Assembly (NCBI RefSeq): GCF_008801405.1
Contig: NZ_VZPV01000001.1
Coordinates: 1,488,001-1,552,000 of the forward strand
DNA: 64,000 nt
Source of the DNA: Ralstonia insidiosa
GTDB lineage: Bacteria > Pseudomonadota > Gammaproteobacteria > Burkholderiales > Burkholderiaceae
Direction of reading: 5' to 3'
Part shown: positions 35,342 through 44,879 of the stretch, in pieces
Layout: each line of letters starts with the position of its first letter
Numbering within the stretch: position 1 is the stretch's first letter
Translations under genes and position numbers: made by a program
The notes under the pieces: generated by a model
What the model saw: only the letters and a program-made list of their open reading frames with translations
Databases searched by the model: none
Told to the model about the DNA's origin: nothing

Positions 35342-36825
35342 TGACGAATACGAATGTCGCCCCGCTGGAGGGCGCGCAAACCATCTCGATGCTGATCAAT
35401 GGCGAGCGCGTGCACGCCAGCAATGGTGCGGTCTTCGAGCGGCGCAACCCGCTGGATGGTTCTGTGGCGACGCGCGCGCCTGCGGCCACGGTGGAGGACG
35501 CACGCAATGCCGTCGACGCCGCTGCCGCTGCGTTCCCCGGCTGGGCTGCCATGGGGCCGACCGAGCGTCGCGCGTTGCTGATGCGCGCCGCCCAAGCGCT
35601 CGAGGCCAAGGGCGCCGCCTTTGCTGCTGCCATGGCTGTGGAGACCGGCGCCTCTGCGATGTGGGCGGGCTTCAACGTGCACCTGGCCGCCAGCGGCTTG
35701 CAAGAGGCGGCCGCCATGGTCACGCAGATTGCCGGGGAGATTATCCCCTCCGACGTACCTGGCAGCCTGGCGATGGGTGTGCGTCAGCCCGCGGGCGTGG
35801 TGCTTGGCATAGCGCCGTGGAATGCGCCGGTTATTCTGGCTGTGCGTGCGATCGCGCTGCCGCTGGCGTGCGGCAATACCGTGGTGCTCAAGGGCTCGGA
35901 GATCTCGCCTGCCACGCACGGACTCATTATCGAAGCGCTGCAGGAAGCGGGGCTGCCCAAGGGCGTCGTCAACTTCGTGACGAATGCGCCGGCCGATGCC
36001 GGTGCCATCGTGGAGGCGATGATTGCGCACCCCGCTGTGCGGCGCGTCAACTTCACGGGCTCGACGCGCGTGGGGCGCATCATCGCGCAGACCTGCGCCA
36101 CGTATCTGAAACCCGCTGTGCTGGAGCTGGGCGGCAAGGCGCCGTTGCTGGTGCTGGCTGATGCGGACATCGACGCTGCGGTGGATGGCGCAGCGTTTGG
36201 TGCGTTCGCCAACTCGGGCCAGATCTGCATGTCCACCGAACGCATCATCGTCGATGAGGCCATCGCCGATACGTTCGTTGCCAAGCTGGCCGCGAAGGCC
36301 GCTTCGCTGCCGCTGGGTGATCCGCGCAAGGGGCCGGCGGTGCTCGGCTCGGTGGTCGACATGAGCACGGTCGTGCGTTGCAACCACCTGATCGACGACG
36401 CGCTTGCCAAGGGTGCGAAGCTGCTGTGCGGTGGCAAGGCCACCAACACGTTGATGCCCGCCACGCTGCTCGATCACGTGACGACGGACATGCTGATCTA
36501 CTCGGAAGAGTCGTTCGGCCCGGTCAAGGGCATCGTGCGTGTGCGCGGCGACGATGCTGCCATCGCGTGCGCCAACGACAACGCATATGGATTGTCGTCT
36601 GCCGTGTTCAGCCGTGACGTGGCGCGCGCTATGAACGTGGCGCGCCGCATCGAATCGGGCATCTGCCACATCAACGGCCCGACCGTACACGACGAAGCGC
36701 AGATGCCGTTTGGTGGCGTCAAGGCGAGCGGCTTCGGGCGCTTTGGCGGCCGCGCGGGTGTGGCCGAATTTACCGAACTGCGCTGGATGACGGTGCAGAC
36801 CACGCCGCGCCACTACCCATTCTGA
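35341..36825 (+). CDS. Aldehyde dehydrogenase, benzaldehyde/vanillin type
   Basis: 494 residues. Glu262 in LELGGKAPLL and the nucleophile Cys296 in NSGQICMSTERI are the catalytic pair; PWNAPVIL and KGSEISP bind NAD(P). Sequence style matches benzaldehyde and vanillin dehydrogenases (PFGGVKASGFGRFGG near the end). It should oxidise the aldehyde formed by the decarboxylase to the acid. Its ATG shares the A with the TGA of mdlC (TGATG), so translation is coupled. Confidence 0.9.
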   Translation: MTNTNVAPLEGAQTISMLINGERVHASNGAVFERRNPLDGSVATRAPAATVEDARNAVDAAAAAFPGWAAMGPTERRALLMRAAQALEAKGAAFAAAMAVETGASAMWAGFNVHLAASGLQEAAAMVTQIAGEIIPSDVPGSLAMGVRQPAGVVLGIAPWNAPVILAVRAIALPLACGNTVVLKGSEISPATHGLIIEALQEAGLPKGVVNFVTNAPADAGAIVEAMIAHPAVRRVNFTGSTRVGRIIAQTCATYLKPAVLELGGKAPLLVLADADIDAAVDGAAFGAFANSGQICMSTERIIVDEAIADTFVAKLAAKAASLPLGDPRKGPAVLGSVVDMSTVVRCNHLIDDALAKGAKLLCGGKATNTLMPATLLDHVTTDMLIYSEESFGPVKGIVRVRGDDAAIACANDNAYGLSSAVFSRDVARAMNVARRIESGICHINGPTVHDEAQMPFGGVKASGFGRFGGRAGVAEFTELRWMTVQTTPRHYPF

Positions 36826-36826
36826 G

Positions 36827-37768
36827 ATGCGCATGAAGATCGCCATTCAGGGTGCGGGCGCCATGGGCTCGCTGTTCGGCGGGTTGCTGGCGGAAACCGG
36901 CGAGCAGGTCACGTTGCTCGACATCAACGACGCGCACCTCAGTGCAATCACCGCCCACGGCCTGCGGCTGGAAACCGACACCGGTGACCGCCACGTGCGC
37001 AGCCTGCAGGCGTTGCGCCCAAGTCAGGCAACGCAGGTGCCGGATCTGCTGATCGTCTTCACGAAATCGATGCACACGCGTGCTGCGCTGGCGAGTGTGC
37101 GTCAGCTGATCGGGCCGTCCACGTATGTGCTGACACTGCAGAACGGTCTGGGCAATGTCGAGGCGCTGGCTTCGGCGGTGCCGCAGGAACGCATCCTCGT
37201 TGGTGTGACGACGTGGCCTGCGGATCTGGCGGGGCCCGGCCACGTGCGCTCGCATGGTGCCGGTGTGATCCGCATGATGACGGCCGATGGTGTTGATCGG
37301 CCGATGCTGGAGCGTGTCGTCAGTGTCTTGTCCGACGCGGGTCTGCGCTGCCAGGCCGATGCCAACGTATGGGGCGCCGTGTGGGAGAAGGTTGCCTTCA
37401 ATGCCGCCCTCAATCCATTGTGTACGGTGCTGAATCGCCCGGTCGATGCGCTGGGCGTGGTGGAGGATGGGCCGGCACTCGCGCTGACCATTGTCGAGGA
37501 AGTGCTGGCGGTGGCACGAGCAAGCGGTATCAGTGTCGACGCAATCAAGGTGAGTGACGACGTGCGCCATGCCATCGTCGCGCATCGCGGGCACAAGCCG
37601 TCGATGCTGCAGGACGTGCTTGCCGGGCGCCCGACCGAGATTGAGTCGATCAACGGCGCTGTGGTCGTTGCGGCGCAACGGCATGGCGTGCGTGTGCCGC
37701 ATACCGAGACGCTGATGCAGTTGGTGCGACTGGTGCAGGCGCAATCCGCGCATCCGCAAACACCCTAG
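36827..37768 (+). CDS. Ketopantoate reductase (PanE/ApbA) family protein
   Basis: 313 residues. The N-terminal Rossmann motif is KIAIQGAGAMGSLFGGLLAE, and the C-terminal domain has EKVAFNAALNPLCTVL and RPTEIESINGAVV, both family marks. True PanE reduces ketopantoate with NADPH for CoA synthesis. Here it sits one base after an aldehyde dehydrogenase in an aromatic cluster, so reduction of a 2-keto acid such as phenylglyoxylate or a related compound is an equally good guess. Confidence 0.82.
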   Translation: MRMKIAIQGAGAMGSLFGGLLAETGEQVTLLDINDAHLSAITAHGLRLETDTGDRHVRSLQALRPSQATQVPDLLIVFTKSMHTRAALASVRQLIGPSTYVLTLQNGLGNVEALASAVPQERILVGVTTWPADLAGPGHVRSHGAGVIRMMTADGVDRPMLERVVSVLSDAGLRCQADANVWGAVWEKVAFNAALNPLCTVLNRPVDALGVVEDGPALALTIVEEVLAVARASGISVDAIKVSDDVRHAIVAHRGHKPSMLQDVLAGRPTEIESINGAVVVAAQRHGVRVPHTETLMQLVRLVQAQSAHPQTP

Positions 37769-37797
37769 TTGGACAGGAGGCGGGCCCGCTTATATTG

Positions 37798-37910
37798 TTA
37801 ACATGTTAAATAAATGGCGCGCAGACGCCAGCCCATTGGAGACAACCCCATGCTGTGCAGCTTCAGACTGGCGAGCGCGTCTAGCGCGCTTGCACAGGCG
37901 TATGCGCCTG
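37798..37910 (+). promoter_or_regulatory. Palindrome TTAACATGTTAA and structured leader before the MFS gene
   Basis: A perfect 12-base palindrome lies at 37798-37809, a good dimeric-repressor site. Two hairpins follow: a nine-pair stem with one G-T (37871-37879 with 37885-37893) and CAGGCG/CGCCTG with loop TATG (37895-37900 with 37905-37910). They lie 40 to 150 bases before the transporter start, suggesting its own promoter and control. Confidence 0.4.
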
Positions 37911-37950
37911 GTTCGCCATCCGGCCGTTCCACCTCTCAGCGGAGGCCGGT

Positions 37951-39348
37951 ATGAGCCAGGATCGCGCCCCCATCGACATCGGCAGTGTCCTGGACGACGG
38001 GCCGTTTTCGTTTGCCCAAAAGGCCGCCGTGTTGCTCGCGGCATTCGCCATCGTTATGGATGGTTTTGATGGCCAGTTGATCGGCTTTGCCATCCCCGTG
38101 CTCATCAAGGAGTGGGGCATCACGCGCAACGCATTTGCGCCGGCGGTGGCGGCAGGGTTGATCGGCATGGGCATCGGCAGTGCGCTGGCCGGCTTGTTTG
38201 CCGATCGTTTCGGGCGGCGCTGGGCGCTGATCGGCAGCGTGTTCGTGTTTGGTGTGGCGACCTGCATGATTGGTTTCGCACCCAATGTGGCGACGATCGC
38301 CGCGCTGCGCTTTATCGCGGGCCTCGGCATTGGCGGCGCGCTACCAAGCTCGACGACGATGACGGCGGAGTTCACGCCGGCCCGGCGCCGCACGCTGGCC
38401 GTGACTGCCACCATCGTGTGCGTGCCCCTGGGCGGCATGCTGGCGGGGATGTTCGCCGGCCACGTACTGCCGATCTACGGATGGCGCGGGCTGTTCTGGA
38501 TTGGTGGCGCGCTGCCGCTGGTGCTTGGGTTCGTGCTGGTCGCAGCGTTGCCGGAGTCACCTCGATTCCTGGCGCGTCGCCAGTCGCATTGGCCACAACT
38601 GGCCAGGCTGCTGACGCGCATGGAGCGTTCCACGCCAGCTGATGCCACCTTCACTGATCTGGCTGGCCAGAAGGTCATCCAGCACGCTGGGTTCCGCTCG
38701 CTCTTTGCGCCGGGGCAGGCGCGCGATACGGTGGCGTTGTGGGCGGCCTTCTTCATGTGCCTGCTGGCGGTGTACGCAGCATTCAGCTGGTTGCCGACCA
38801 TGCTGGCCTCGGAGGGGTTGAGTGTGGCCGTGGCGGGGCAGGGTTTGACGGCCTACAACCTGGGCGGCGTGATCGGTGCGCTGGTGTGTGCCGTGGCGAT
38901 CGCGCGCTGGGGATCACGCTGGCCCATGGCATTGTGCTGCATCGGCGCAGCACTGAGCGCGTTCGCTATGCAGGGTGTGGATGCCCGGCAGAGCACGCAA
39001 TTGTTGATCGTCGGCTTGGGCTTGCATGGGCTGTTCGTCAACGCGGTGCAGTCGACCATGTACGCGCTGTGTGCGTTTGTCTATCCGACGGCGGTGCGCG
39101 CCACGGGCACCGCCTCAGCCGTCGCATTCGGGCGACTGGGGGCGATCTTGAGCGCGTTCGCTGGTGCCATGATCATCACGGCAGGTGGTTCGAGTGCTTA
39201 CCTGGCAATGCTGGGGATCGCCATGCTGGTGGTACTGGGTGCGTTGCTGGTGATGCGGGAGCAGATTCCGCGGTTGACGGTACTGCGGACCGCCTGCGCA
39301 TCGCCTTCTGCGCCGGTGCATCCGCACGGTAGTCCTGCGAAACCATAG
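37951..39348 (+). CDS. MFS transporter, aromatic acid:H+ symporter type
   Basis: 465 residues with 12 membrane helices. The first helix carries DGFDGQLIGFAIPVL, the aromatic-acid symporter motif (DGxD); the loop between helices 2 and 3 has GLFADRFGRRWALIGS, the major-facilitator signature; a long central loop separates the halves. It probably imports benzoate-type acids or benzoylformate for the genes upstream. A palindrome and leader hairpins precede it. Confidence 0.88.
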   Translation: MSQDRAPIDIGSVLDDGPFSFAQKAAVLLAAFAIVMDGFDGQLIGFAIPVLIKEWGITRNAFAPAVAAGLIGMGIGSALAGLFADRFGRRWALIGSVFVFGVATCMIGFAPNVATIAALRFIAGLGIGGALPSSTTMTAEFTPARRRTLAVTATIVCVPLGGMLAGMFAGHVLPIYGWRGLFWIGGALPLVLGFVLVAALPESPRFLARRQSHWPQLARLLTRMERSTPADATFTDLAGQKVIQHAGFRSLFAPGQARDTVALWAAFFMCLLAVYAAFSWLPTMLASEGLSVAVAGQGLTAYNLGGVIGALVCAVAIARWGSRWPMALCCIGAALSAFAMQGVDARQSTQLLIVGLGLHGLFVNAVQSTMYALCAFVYPTAVRATGTASAVAFGRLGAILSAFAGAMIITAGGSSAYLAMLGIAMLVVLGALLVMREQIPRLTVLRTACASPSAPVHPHGSPAKP

Positions 39349-39451
39349 GGCGCAACCGCGATGATGACCGGCCCGATTTTTTTCGGCCATCGGCGGTGCT
39401 CAGATGCCCCGTAGCCAGTCCACGCGCTTGTTGTGATTTGGCTTTAGGGGG

Positions 39452-41581
39452 CTATCGTTTATTGAGCGGCAGAGAAGCACAAGCAGCCTCTGCCGAGCAG
39501 AATATCGAGGCTAGCTCACCCGGATGCTTTGCCTGGTAAGCGCGATAGTAGATGTTGCTCCCTCCCAATCCGAGATGTCCGACGTCGTTGTGCTTGTACA
39601 GATCGACGCCGGAGATTTCGGTGTAGCAATGCTCTGCATCGCAAGGCACGTCGTATGTGTGGATGATCGGGATATCGGAGAAGGCCTTTTTCAGTCGCCC
39701 AAACAATGCCTCGGTGGGGCGATGCGCAGTTCTTGCCAGCGTTGCCGGATAGGTGCAATTCTCGTTCTGTGGACGGATACCGTATAGGCGATTGGATGCA
39801 CAGTTCTCCAGCTCAGGCGGTGCGACTGGAACATCGTCGACCAGTACCACACGCTTTCCTGCCGCTCTCAAGCGGGCGACGGTATCTTCAACGTAGTGAT
39901 CGCCAGGCATGAAGCCGTGCAGGGTCGGTTGTGGACGATCCCCTGTATCGAGATTTATGTAGTTGGTCCATGCCGCAGACATGATGACAACACCAATGTC
40001 CGCACGCGCCAGGATGTGTTCCATGACCAAGCGGTCGTGCAGAAGGCAGCCTTCCCTGTGATTCTGATAGGTAGGGTTGCCGGCGCGCGCTGGGCCATCG
40101 GCTATCGGGGGGCACATGGTATGCGCCACGTCATGAATGGAAAGGCCGTAGTCCTTTCCAAGCGTGTCCATGAAGCTGATGAGTTGATATGCATGGGAAT
40201 CGCCCCAGAAGATCGCACGTGTGGCCGCTTGAAGATTCCCCACGCTGCAATCGGCGGCGGGAGTGACCTCGACCTTGTTCCAGCAACGTTGTGCTCGGTC
40301 TCCGTCAAAGATGGAGCGGCCGGTCTGATCAAAGCTCTGGCGCAGCGCTGACGGGTAGAGCGCCACGAAGTGATTCGTCCATTTGGACGCAAGTGCGAGG
40401 GTGCCCAAGACTGCGGCAGGCGCCAGGAAAAGGAGAAGCAGGCTTTTCCGCGTCGACCACTTCGCGTTGCGGATGCGTTGCTCAACCAGGTGGTGTGTCG
40501 GTATGGCAATGGCAACGCACAGCAGCAATCCCACACAGGTCCACGCATTTGACGTCAGATGGAACTTGCGCAGACCAAAGAAGATCGGCCAGTGCCAGAG
40601 ATAGAGTGCATAGGACAGCTTCCCGAGATAAACCATCACGGGGTTTGACAGCGCTGACGTAAGAAAGCGCGCCTGGTCACCGCTGGCGATGACCAGCGCA
40701 GCTCCGAGGCATGGCACCAAGGCATAGAGGCCTGGCATCGGAGTCGCAGGCGTGTACATAGCCGTGCACGCCGCGACTATCGCGAGTCCCAGCACCAGGA
40801 TAGCGTCGTAGCGCAGACGGTACTGCGCGGCGGCTGCCTGCAGCGGGAGGAGTGCCAACAGCGCACCAATCAGGAACTCGAACCCTCTTGTCTGGAGTTC
40901 AAAGTACGCGCGCGGTAGAACATGCGACACCGCATACTGGGAGTAGGCGAGTGATCCCAGAAAGAGGGCGCTCGTCACGGCAAGCAGGATGCCTGGTTTC
41001 GCTCGCCTTAGAAGCAGGAGCAGCAGCGGGAACGCCAGATAGAACTGCTCCTCGACCGAGAGTGACCATGTATGCAGAAATGGCAATTGGTCCGCCGTAG
41101 CATCAAAATAGCCGGTCTTTCGTGCAAGGAAGATGTTTGAGTAGAAGATGGCGATGAAGAGTCCGTTCTTCAGGGCGTCATAGCCTTCTTCCGGAAATTG
41201 AAAAATCAGGCAAAAAAACAGTGTCGCGCTGACCATGCAATACAAGGCCGGGGCAAGTCGGCGAACACGTCTCGCATAGAAGTTCCCCAATGAGAAAGTT
41301 CCGGACCGTTGGGTGCGAGTGATTGATCTTGTGACCACGTAGCCCGAGATCACAAAAAAGACATCGACGCCAATGTAGCCCCCGGAAAACAAGCTCAAAT
41401 GCGCGTGACAGAGTATGACGGCAAGCACTGCAATGGCGCGTAGGCCGTCGATGTCGGGGCGATAGTGCTTGGGAGTCTTATGGGAGGCTGCACTTGAAGA
41501 GGTGGTGTTGCGGCGAATGGGCGCACTAACATTTACCTCTGTTCTTTGCAAAGCTACCGTTGTTGTGTTACCAGCGATCAT
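39452..41581 (-). CDS. Acyltransferase 3 fused to SGNH domain (OafA-like surface O-acyltransferase)
   Basis: 709 residues. After a Ser/Thr-rich cytoplasmic tail of about 40 residues, the AT3 domain begins YRPDIDGLRAIAVLAVILCH and shows about ten helices, including FFVISGYVVTRSI and LWHWPIFFGLRKF. The C-terminal third is a periplasmic SGNH domain with WGDSHAYQL (Ser near residue 460) and DVGHLGLGG (catalytic Asp/His near 665-668). Such proteins acetylate O-antigen or other surface glycans. The codon use looks less GC-rich than the neighbours, and no partner gene adjoins it, so recent gain is possible. Confidence 0.88.
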   Translation of the reverse strand: MIAGNTTTVALQRTEVNVSAPIRRNTTSSSAASHKTPKHYRPDIDGLRAIAVLAVILCHAHLSLFSGGYIGVDVFFVISGYVVTRSITRTQRSGTFSLGNFYARRVRRLAPALYCMVSATLFFCLIFQFPEEGYDALKNGLFIAIFYSNIFLARKTGYFDATADQLPFLHTWSLSVEEQFYLAFPLLLLLLRRAKPGILLAVTSALFLGSLAYSQYAVSHVLPRAYFELQTRGFEFLIGALLALLPLQAAAAQYRLRYDAILVLGLAIVAACTAMYTPATPMPGLYALVPCLGAALVIASGDQARFLTSALSNPVMVYLGKLSYALYLWHWPIFFGLRKFHLTSNAWTCVGLLLCVAIAIPTHHLVEQRIRNAKWSTRKSLLLLFLAPAAVLGTLALASKWTNHFVALYPSALRQSFDQTGRSIFDGDRAQRCWNKVEVTPAADCSVGNLQAATRAIFWGDSHAYQLISFMDTLGKDYGLSIHDVAHTMCPPIADGPARAGNPTYQNHREGCLLHDRLVMEHILARADIGVVIMSAAWTNYINLDTGDRPQPTLHGFMPGDHYVEDTVARLRAAGKRVVLVDDVPVAPPELENCASNRLYGIRPQNENCTYPATLARTAHRPTEALFGRLKKAFSDIPIIHTYDVPCDAEHCYTEISGVDLYKHNDVGHLGLGGSNIYYRAYQAKHPGELASIFCSAEAACASLPLNKR

Positions 41582-42175
41582 GACCCGCTTAATTTCCCCC
41601 GGTTGGCATACTACGGAGCCATTGCGGGAGAGTGGTGCAATTAGCTACGACAACGTTTGCCAATCGTTAATTTTTTTTGAGGGGCGGATGATACACAAAA
41701 ATAAACGATCAAGTATTGATGTACGCCTCTATGTGTAGAAAGCAATAGAAAAAGCAACAGGAATGCTTTTCACCAAGGCTATTTAAACGGGTAGAGCGAC
41801 GGATGAGGTTCCAGACAGATCCGAGCGGGGCAGAGGTTCAACCAGATTTTGATGTCTGGTGGGCGTCGCAGATGCTGTGTTGCCGTCGCTCAAGCCAAGT
41901 TTGAGGGGCGCTTCGGTCTGTGCTATTCGGCGATGCGTGCCAGCCACCCGAGATGCATCGGGTGGGGGCGTGAGGTCGGATATCGTGACGTCTGGGTTCA
42001 GGCAGGACCCGCAATGCCGGGTCGTCCATTCTGACAGACGTCGATGCCAGAGCGGCTGAGCTCCACTTCAGCAGACGTATATATCGACGGCGCACGGGAT
42101 GACTCTCAAAAGAGTCATGGCCAATGTCTCTGGGGCGGCAAGTTGTCCGTGAATTTCAGGAAAACTTGCTGTGCA
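41582..42175. other. AT-richer region of 594 bases without a recognisable gene
   Basis: The first 180 bases are strongly AT-rich compared with the rest of the window (near 41640-41760, with runs such as TTTTTTTT). A hairpin AAAAGCA/TGCTTTT lies at 41750-41770, and GACCCG/CGGGTC at 42008-42025. Short ORFs in the second half give no recognisable product; a degraded gene or mobile-element scar cannot be excluded. Promoter sequences for the acyltransferase must lie in the left part. Confidence 0.5.
42099..42118. repeat. Perfect inverted repeat ATGACTCT-N4-AGAGTCAT
   Basis: Eight-base arms at 42099-42106 and 42111-42118 around CAAA, about 60 bases past the rng stop. No T run follows on either side; it may end or protect the rng transcript, or be a protein-binding site. 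Confidence 0.5.
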
Positions 42176-43645
42176 CTACATCAAGATGATGTCGTACTGC
42201 TCCTGGCTGGCCGCGGACGATTCCACCTGCAGCGAGATCGGCTTGCCGATAAAGTCGCCCAGCATCGCCAGGTGCTGGCTTTCTTCTTCCAGGAACAGAT
42301 CGATGACGGATTGCGAGGCCAGGATGCGGAACTCGCGCGGATTGAATTGCCGGGACTCGCGCATGATCTCCCGCAGGATGTCGTAGCACACCGTGCGCGG
42401 CGTCTTGACCTGGCCCTTGCCCTGGCACACCGGGCACTGCTCGCACAGCACGTGCGCGAGCGATTCCCGCGTACGTTTGCGCGTCATCTCCACCAACCCC
42501 AGTTGCGAGAAGCTGTTGACCGTGATGCGTGTGCGGTCGCGCGACAGCGCCTTGCGTAGCTCCGCTAGCACCGCATCGCGATGGTCGGCGGACTCCATAT
42601 CGATGAAGTCGATGATGATGATGCCGCCCAGATTGCGCAGCCGCAGTTGCCGCGCGATGGTGTGCGCAGCTTCCAGGTTGGTCTTGAAGATCGTGTCGTC
42701 AAAGTTGCGCGCGCCCACGTAACCGCCGGTGTTGACGTCGATGGTGGTCATCGCCTCGGTCTGGTCGATCATCAGGTAACCGCCTGACTTCAGATCAACC
42801 CGGCGCGACAGCGCACGCTCGACTTCCGCCTCGATGTTGTACAGATCGAAGATCGGCCGCTCGCCGGTGTAGTGCGTCAGGCGCTCGACCACAGCCGGCG
42901 TGTATTCCTGCGCAAATTCGACGAGCTTCTGATGGTTCTCGCGCGAATCGACCTGGATGCTGCGCGTTTCGTCCGTCACGAAATCGCGCAGCACGCGCTG
43001 GGCGAGGTTCAGGTCCTGGTACAGGATCGACGGCGCGGGAAGGGTGGTGGCGTTGTGGCGGATGGTCGCCCAGATCTTGCGCAGGTAGGCGACGTCGTTG
43101 GCGAGTTCTTCGTCGGTCGATTCTTCGGCGATGGTGCGCACGATGAAACCGCCGCGCTCCTCGGTCGGCACCATCGCCGTCACGCGGGCGCGCAGCGCTT
43201 CGCGCTCGGCCTCGTTGCCAATCTTTTGCGAGATACCGATGTGTGGGTCTTGCGGCAGATACACCAGCGTGCGGCCAGCAATGCTGACTTGCGTGGAAAG
43301 GCGTGCGCCCTTGGTGCCGATCGGGTCCTTGATGACCTGCACCATCAGCGCTTGGCCTTCGAACAGTGTTTTCTCGATGGCGACCTGCGGCGTGGGCGGG
43401 GCGTCCTTGGCATCGCGCGGGTGCCAGATGTCGGCCACGTGCAGGAACGCCGCGCGTTCCAGACCGATGTCGATGAAGGCCGATTGCATGCCAGGCAGCA
43501 CGCGCACAACCTTGCCGAGGTAGATGTTGCCGACCAGCCCGCGCGTGAGTGTGCGCTCGATGTGGAGCTCTTGAACGGCGGCTTGCTGGACGATGGCCAC
43601 GCGCGTTTCTTGCGGCGTGATATTGACGAGGATGTCTTCGGACAT
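42176..43645 (-). CDS. rng: Ribonuclease G
   Basis: 489 residues, the length of RNase G without the RNase E tail. An S1 domain (NIYLGKVVRVLPGMQSAFIDI) is followed by the 5'-sensor, then the DNase-I-like catalytic part with MTTIDVNTGGYVG and GIIIIDFIDM, whose Asp residues bind the metal ion. The zinc link is CEQCPVC. It processes 16S rRNA 5' ends and degrades mRNAs. It ends the yebC-to-rng minus-strand run and adjoins maf, as in E. coli. Confidence 0.95.
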   Translation of the reverse strand: MSEDILVNITPQETRVAIVQQAAVQELHIERTLTRGLVGNIYLGKVVRVLPGMQSAFIDIGLERAAFLHVADIWHPRDAKDAPPTPQVAIEKTLFEGQALMVQVIKDPIGTKGARLSTQVSIAGRTLVYLPQDPHIGISQKIGNEAEREALRARVTAMVPTEERGGFIVRTIAEESTDEELANDVAYLRKIWATIRHNATTLPAPSILYQDLNLAQRVLRDFVTDETRSIQVDSRENHQKLVEFAQEYTPAVVERLTHYTGERPIFDLYNIEAEVERALSRRVDLKSGGYLMIDQTEAMTTIDVNTGGYVGARNFDDTIFKTNLEAAHTIARQLRLRNLGGIIIIDFIDMESADHRDAVLAELRKALSRDRTRITVNSFSQLGLVEMTRKRTRESLAHVLCEQCPVCQGKGQVKTPRTVCYDILREIMRESRQFNPREFRILASQSVIDLFLEEESQHLAMLGDFIGKPISLQVESSAASQEQYDIILM

Positions 43646-43767
43646 GGGATACCTGGAGAGCGGGTTTCAGCACCCGCCTCTACGCTTGTCGTGCGCCCGA
43701 AGCGTGTCTTGAAACCGGCCCTCGCACGCTGCTCGGCGCGTGCTTCGGCGGCCGGTCAGAGGGCGAG

Positions 43768-44391
43768 TTACAGCGTGATGCCCGCCTGTGCGAGCAGCGC
43801 TGCCGTCTCGAACAAGGGTAGGCCCATGATACCCGAATAGCTTCCCGAAATATGGGCGACGAAGGCGGCTGCGCGGCCCTGGATGCCGTACGCACCGGCC
43901 TTGCCAAAGGGCTCGCCGCTGGCGATGTAGCGGGCGATGTCGTTGTCTGTCAGTACGGCAAAGCGCACGTCGGAAATGGACAGCGCGTGCATCGGCGTGC
44001 CGTCGGCTTTGACGACGGTGACGGCGGTCAGCACGCGGTGTTCGCGGCCGGACATGCCGCGCAGCATGCGGTGGGCATCGGCTGCGTCAGTCGGCTTGCC
44101 GAGGATCTCGCCGCCCAGGCACACCGTGGTGTCGGACGTGAGGATCGGCAGGGCGGGGAGGTTGCGTGCGATGCGGCGGCGCACAGCCGCCTGCGCCTTC
44201 AATGCGCAGACGCGTTGGACGTAGTTGTCGGGTGTCTCGCCGGGGAGTACGGCTTCCAGCGCTTCGGCATCTTCATCGCCATCGGCCAGCAGCAGTTCGA
44301 AGCGCGCGCCGATCTGCCGCAGCAATTCCTGCCGACGCGGGCTTTGCGAGGCGAGATACAAGTGTGGGGCGCCGGTTGCTTCCATCGTCAT
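43768..44391 (-). CDS. maf: Maf-type nucleotide pyrophosphatase (YhdE-like)
   Basis: 207 residues. The start ATG at 44391 overlaps the rlmH stop (ATGA). Motifs: LASQSPRRQELL (substrate loop), LTSDTTVCLGGEILGKP (catalytic Asp) and the C-terminal AGAYGIQGRAAAFVAHISGS. Maf proteins hydrolyse dTTP/UTP and modified nucleotides. The place next to rng matches E. coli yhdE, so the dTTP/UTP type is favoured over YceF. Confidence 0.9.
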   Translation of the reverse strand: MTMEATGAPHLYLASQSPRRQELLRQIGARFELLLADGDEDAEALEAVLPGETPDNYVQRVCALKAQAAVRRRIARNLPALPILTSDTTVCLGGEILGKPTDAADAHRMLRGMSGREHRVLTAVTVVKADGTPMHALSISDVRFAVLTDNDIARYIASGEPFGKAGAYGIQGRAAAFVAHISGSYSGIMGLPLFETAALLAQAGITL

Positions 44392-44858
44392 ACCCGGTGA
44401 TACGGGTGGTTTTGCGTGATGCTCCACGCGCGATAGAGCTGCTCGGCCAGCAGCACGCGCACCATGCCGTGCGGCAGGGTCAGGCTCGACAGGCGGATCA
44501 GCATGCGGGCCTTGGCCTTGAGCGCCGGGTCCAACCCGTCCGCACCGCCAATCACGAAAGCGATGTCGCCGCCTTCCTGTTGCCATCCGGTGAGGGATTC
44601 GGCAAGTGCCACGGTGGTGAGGTCCTTGCCGCGCTCATCCAGCGCGATCATGCGGCAGCCCTTGGGTAGCGCGGCTTCGATGCGCGCGGCTTCGAGCTGC
44701 ATGACGGTGGCGGCGGTGCGGCTGCCCGAGCGCTGCTCGGGCTTGATCTCGCGCAATTCGATGCGCAGTTCGGGCGGCATGCGCTTGGCATATTCAGAGA
44801 AGCCGTCCTCGATCCAGGACGGCATCTTGTGCCCGACGGCGACGATCAGCAACTGCAT
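44388..44858 (-). CDS. rlmH: 23S rRNA (pseudouridine1915-N3)-methyltransferase RlmH
   Basis: 156 residues, standard length. The SPOUT knot is plain: FVIGGADGLDPALKA and SLTLPHGMVRVLLAEQLYRA, ending NHPYHR. It methylates m3Psi1915 in helix 69 of 23S rRNA on the 70S ribosome. It follows rsfS by 21 bases, a conserved pairing, and overlaps maf. Confidence 0.96.
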   Translation of the reverse strand: MQLLIVAVGHKMPSWIEDGFSEYAKRMPPELRIELREIKPEQRSGSRTAATVMQLEAARIEAALPKGCRMIALDERGKDLTTVALAESLTGWQQEGGDIAFVIGGADGLDPALKAKARMLIRLSSLTLPHGMVRVLLAEQLYRAWSITQNHPYHRV

Positions 44859-44879
44859 GGCGAGATTGCCTGCGCGGTG

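Noticed and set aside
39360..39385. GGCCCGA-T7-CGGCC as a terminator after the MFS gene
   Set aside because: The stem is only about four pairs and the T run lies in the loop, not after the stem.
41838..42095. Possible transposase remnant in the AT-richer region
   Set aside because: Translations in both directions show no DDE or HTH motif, and no terminal repeats or target duplication were found.
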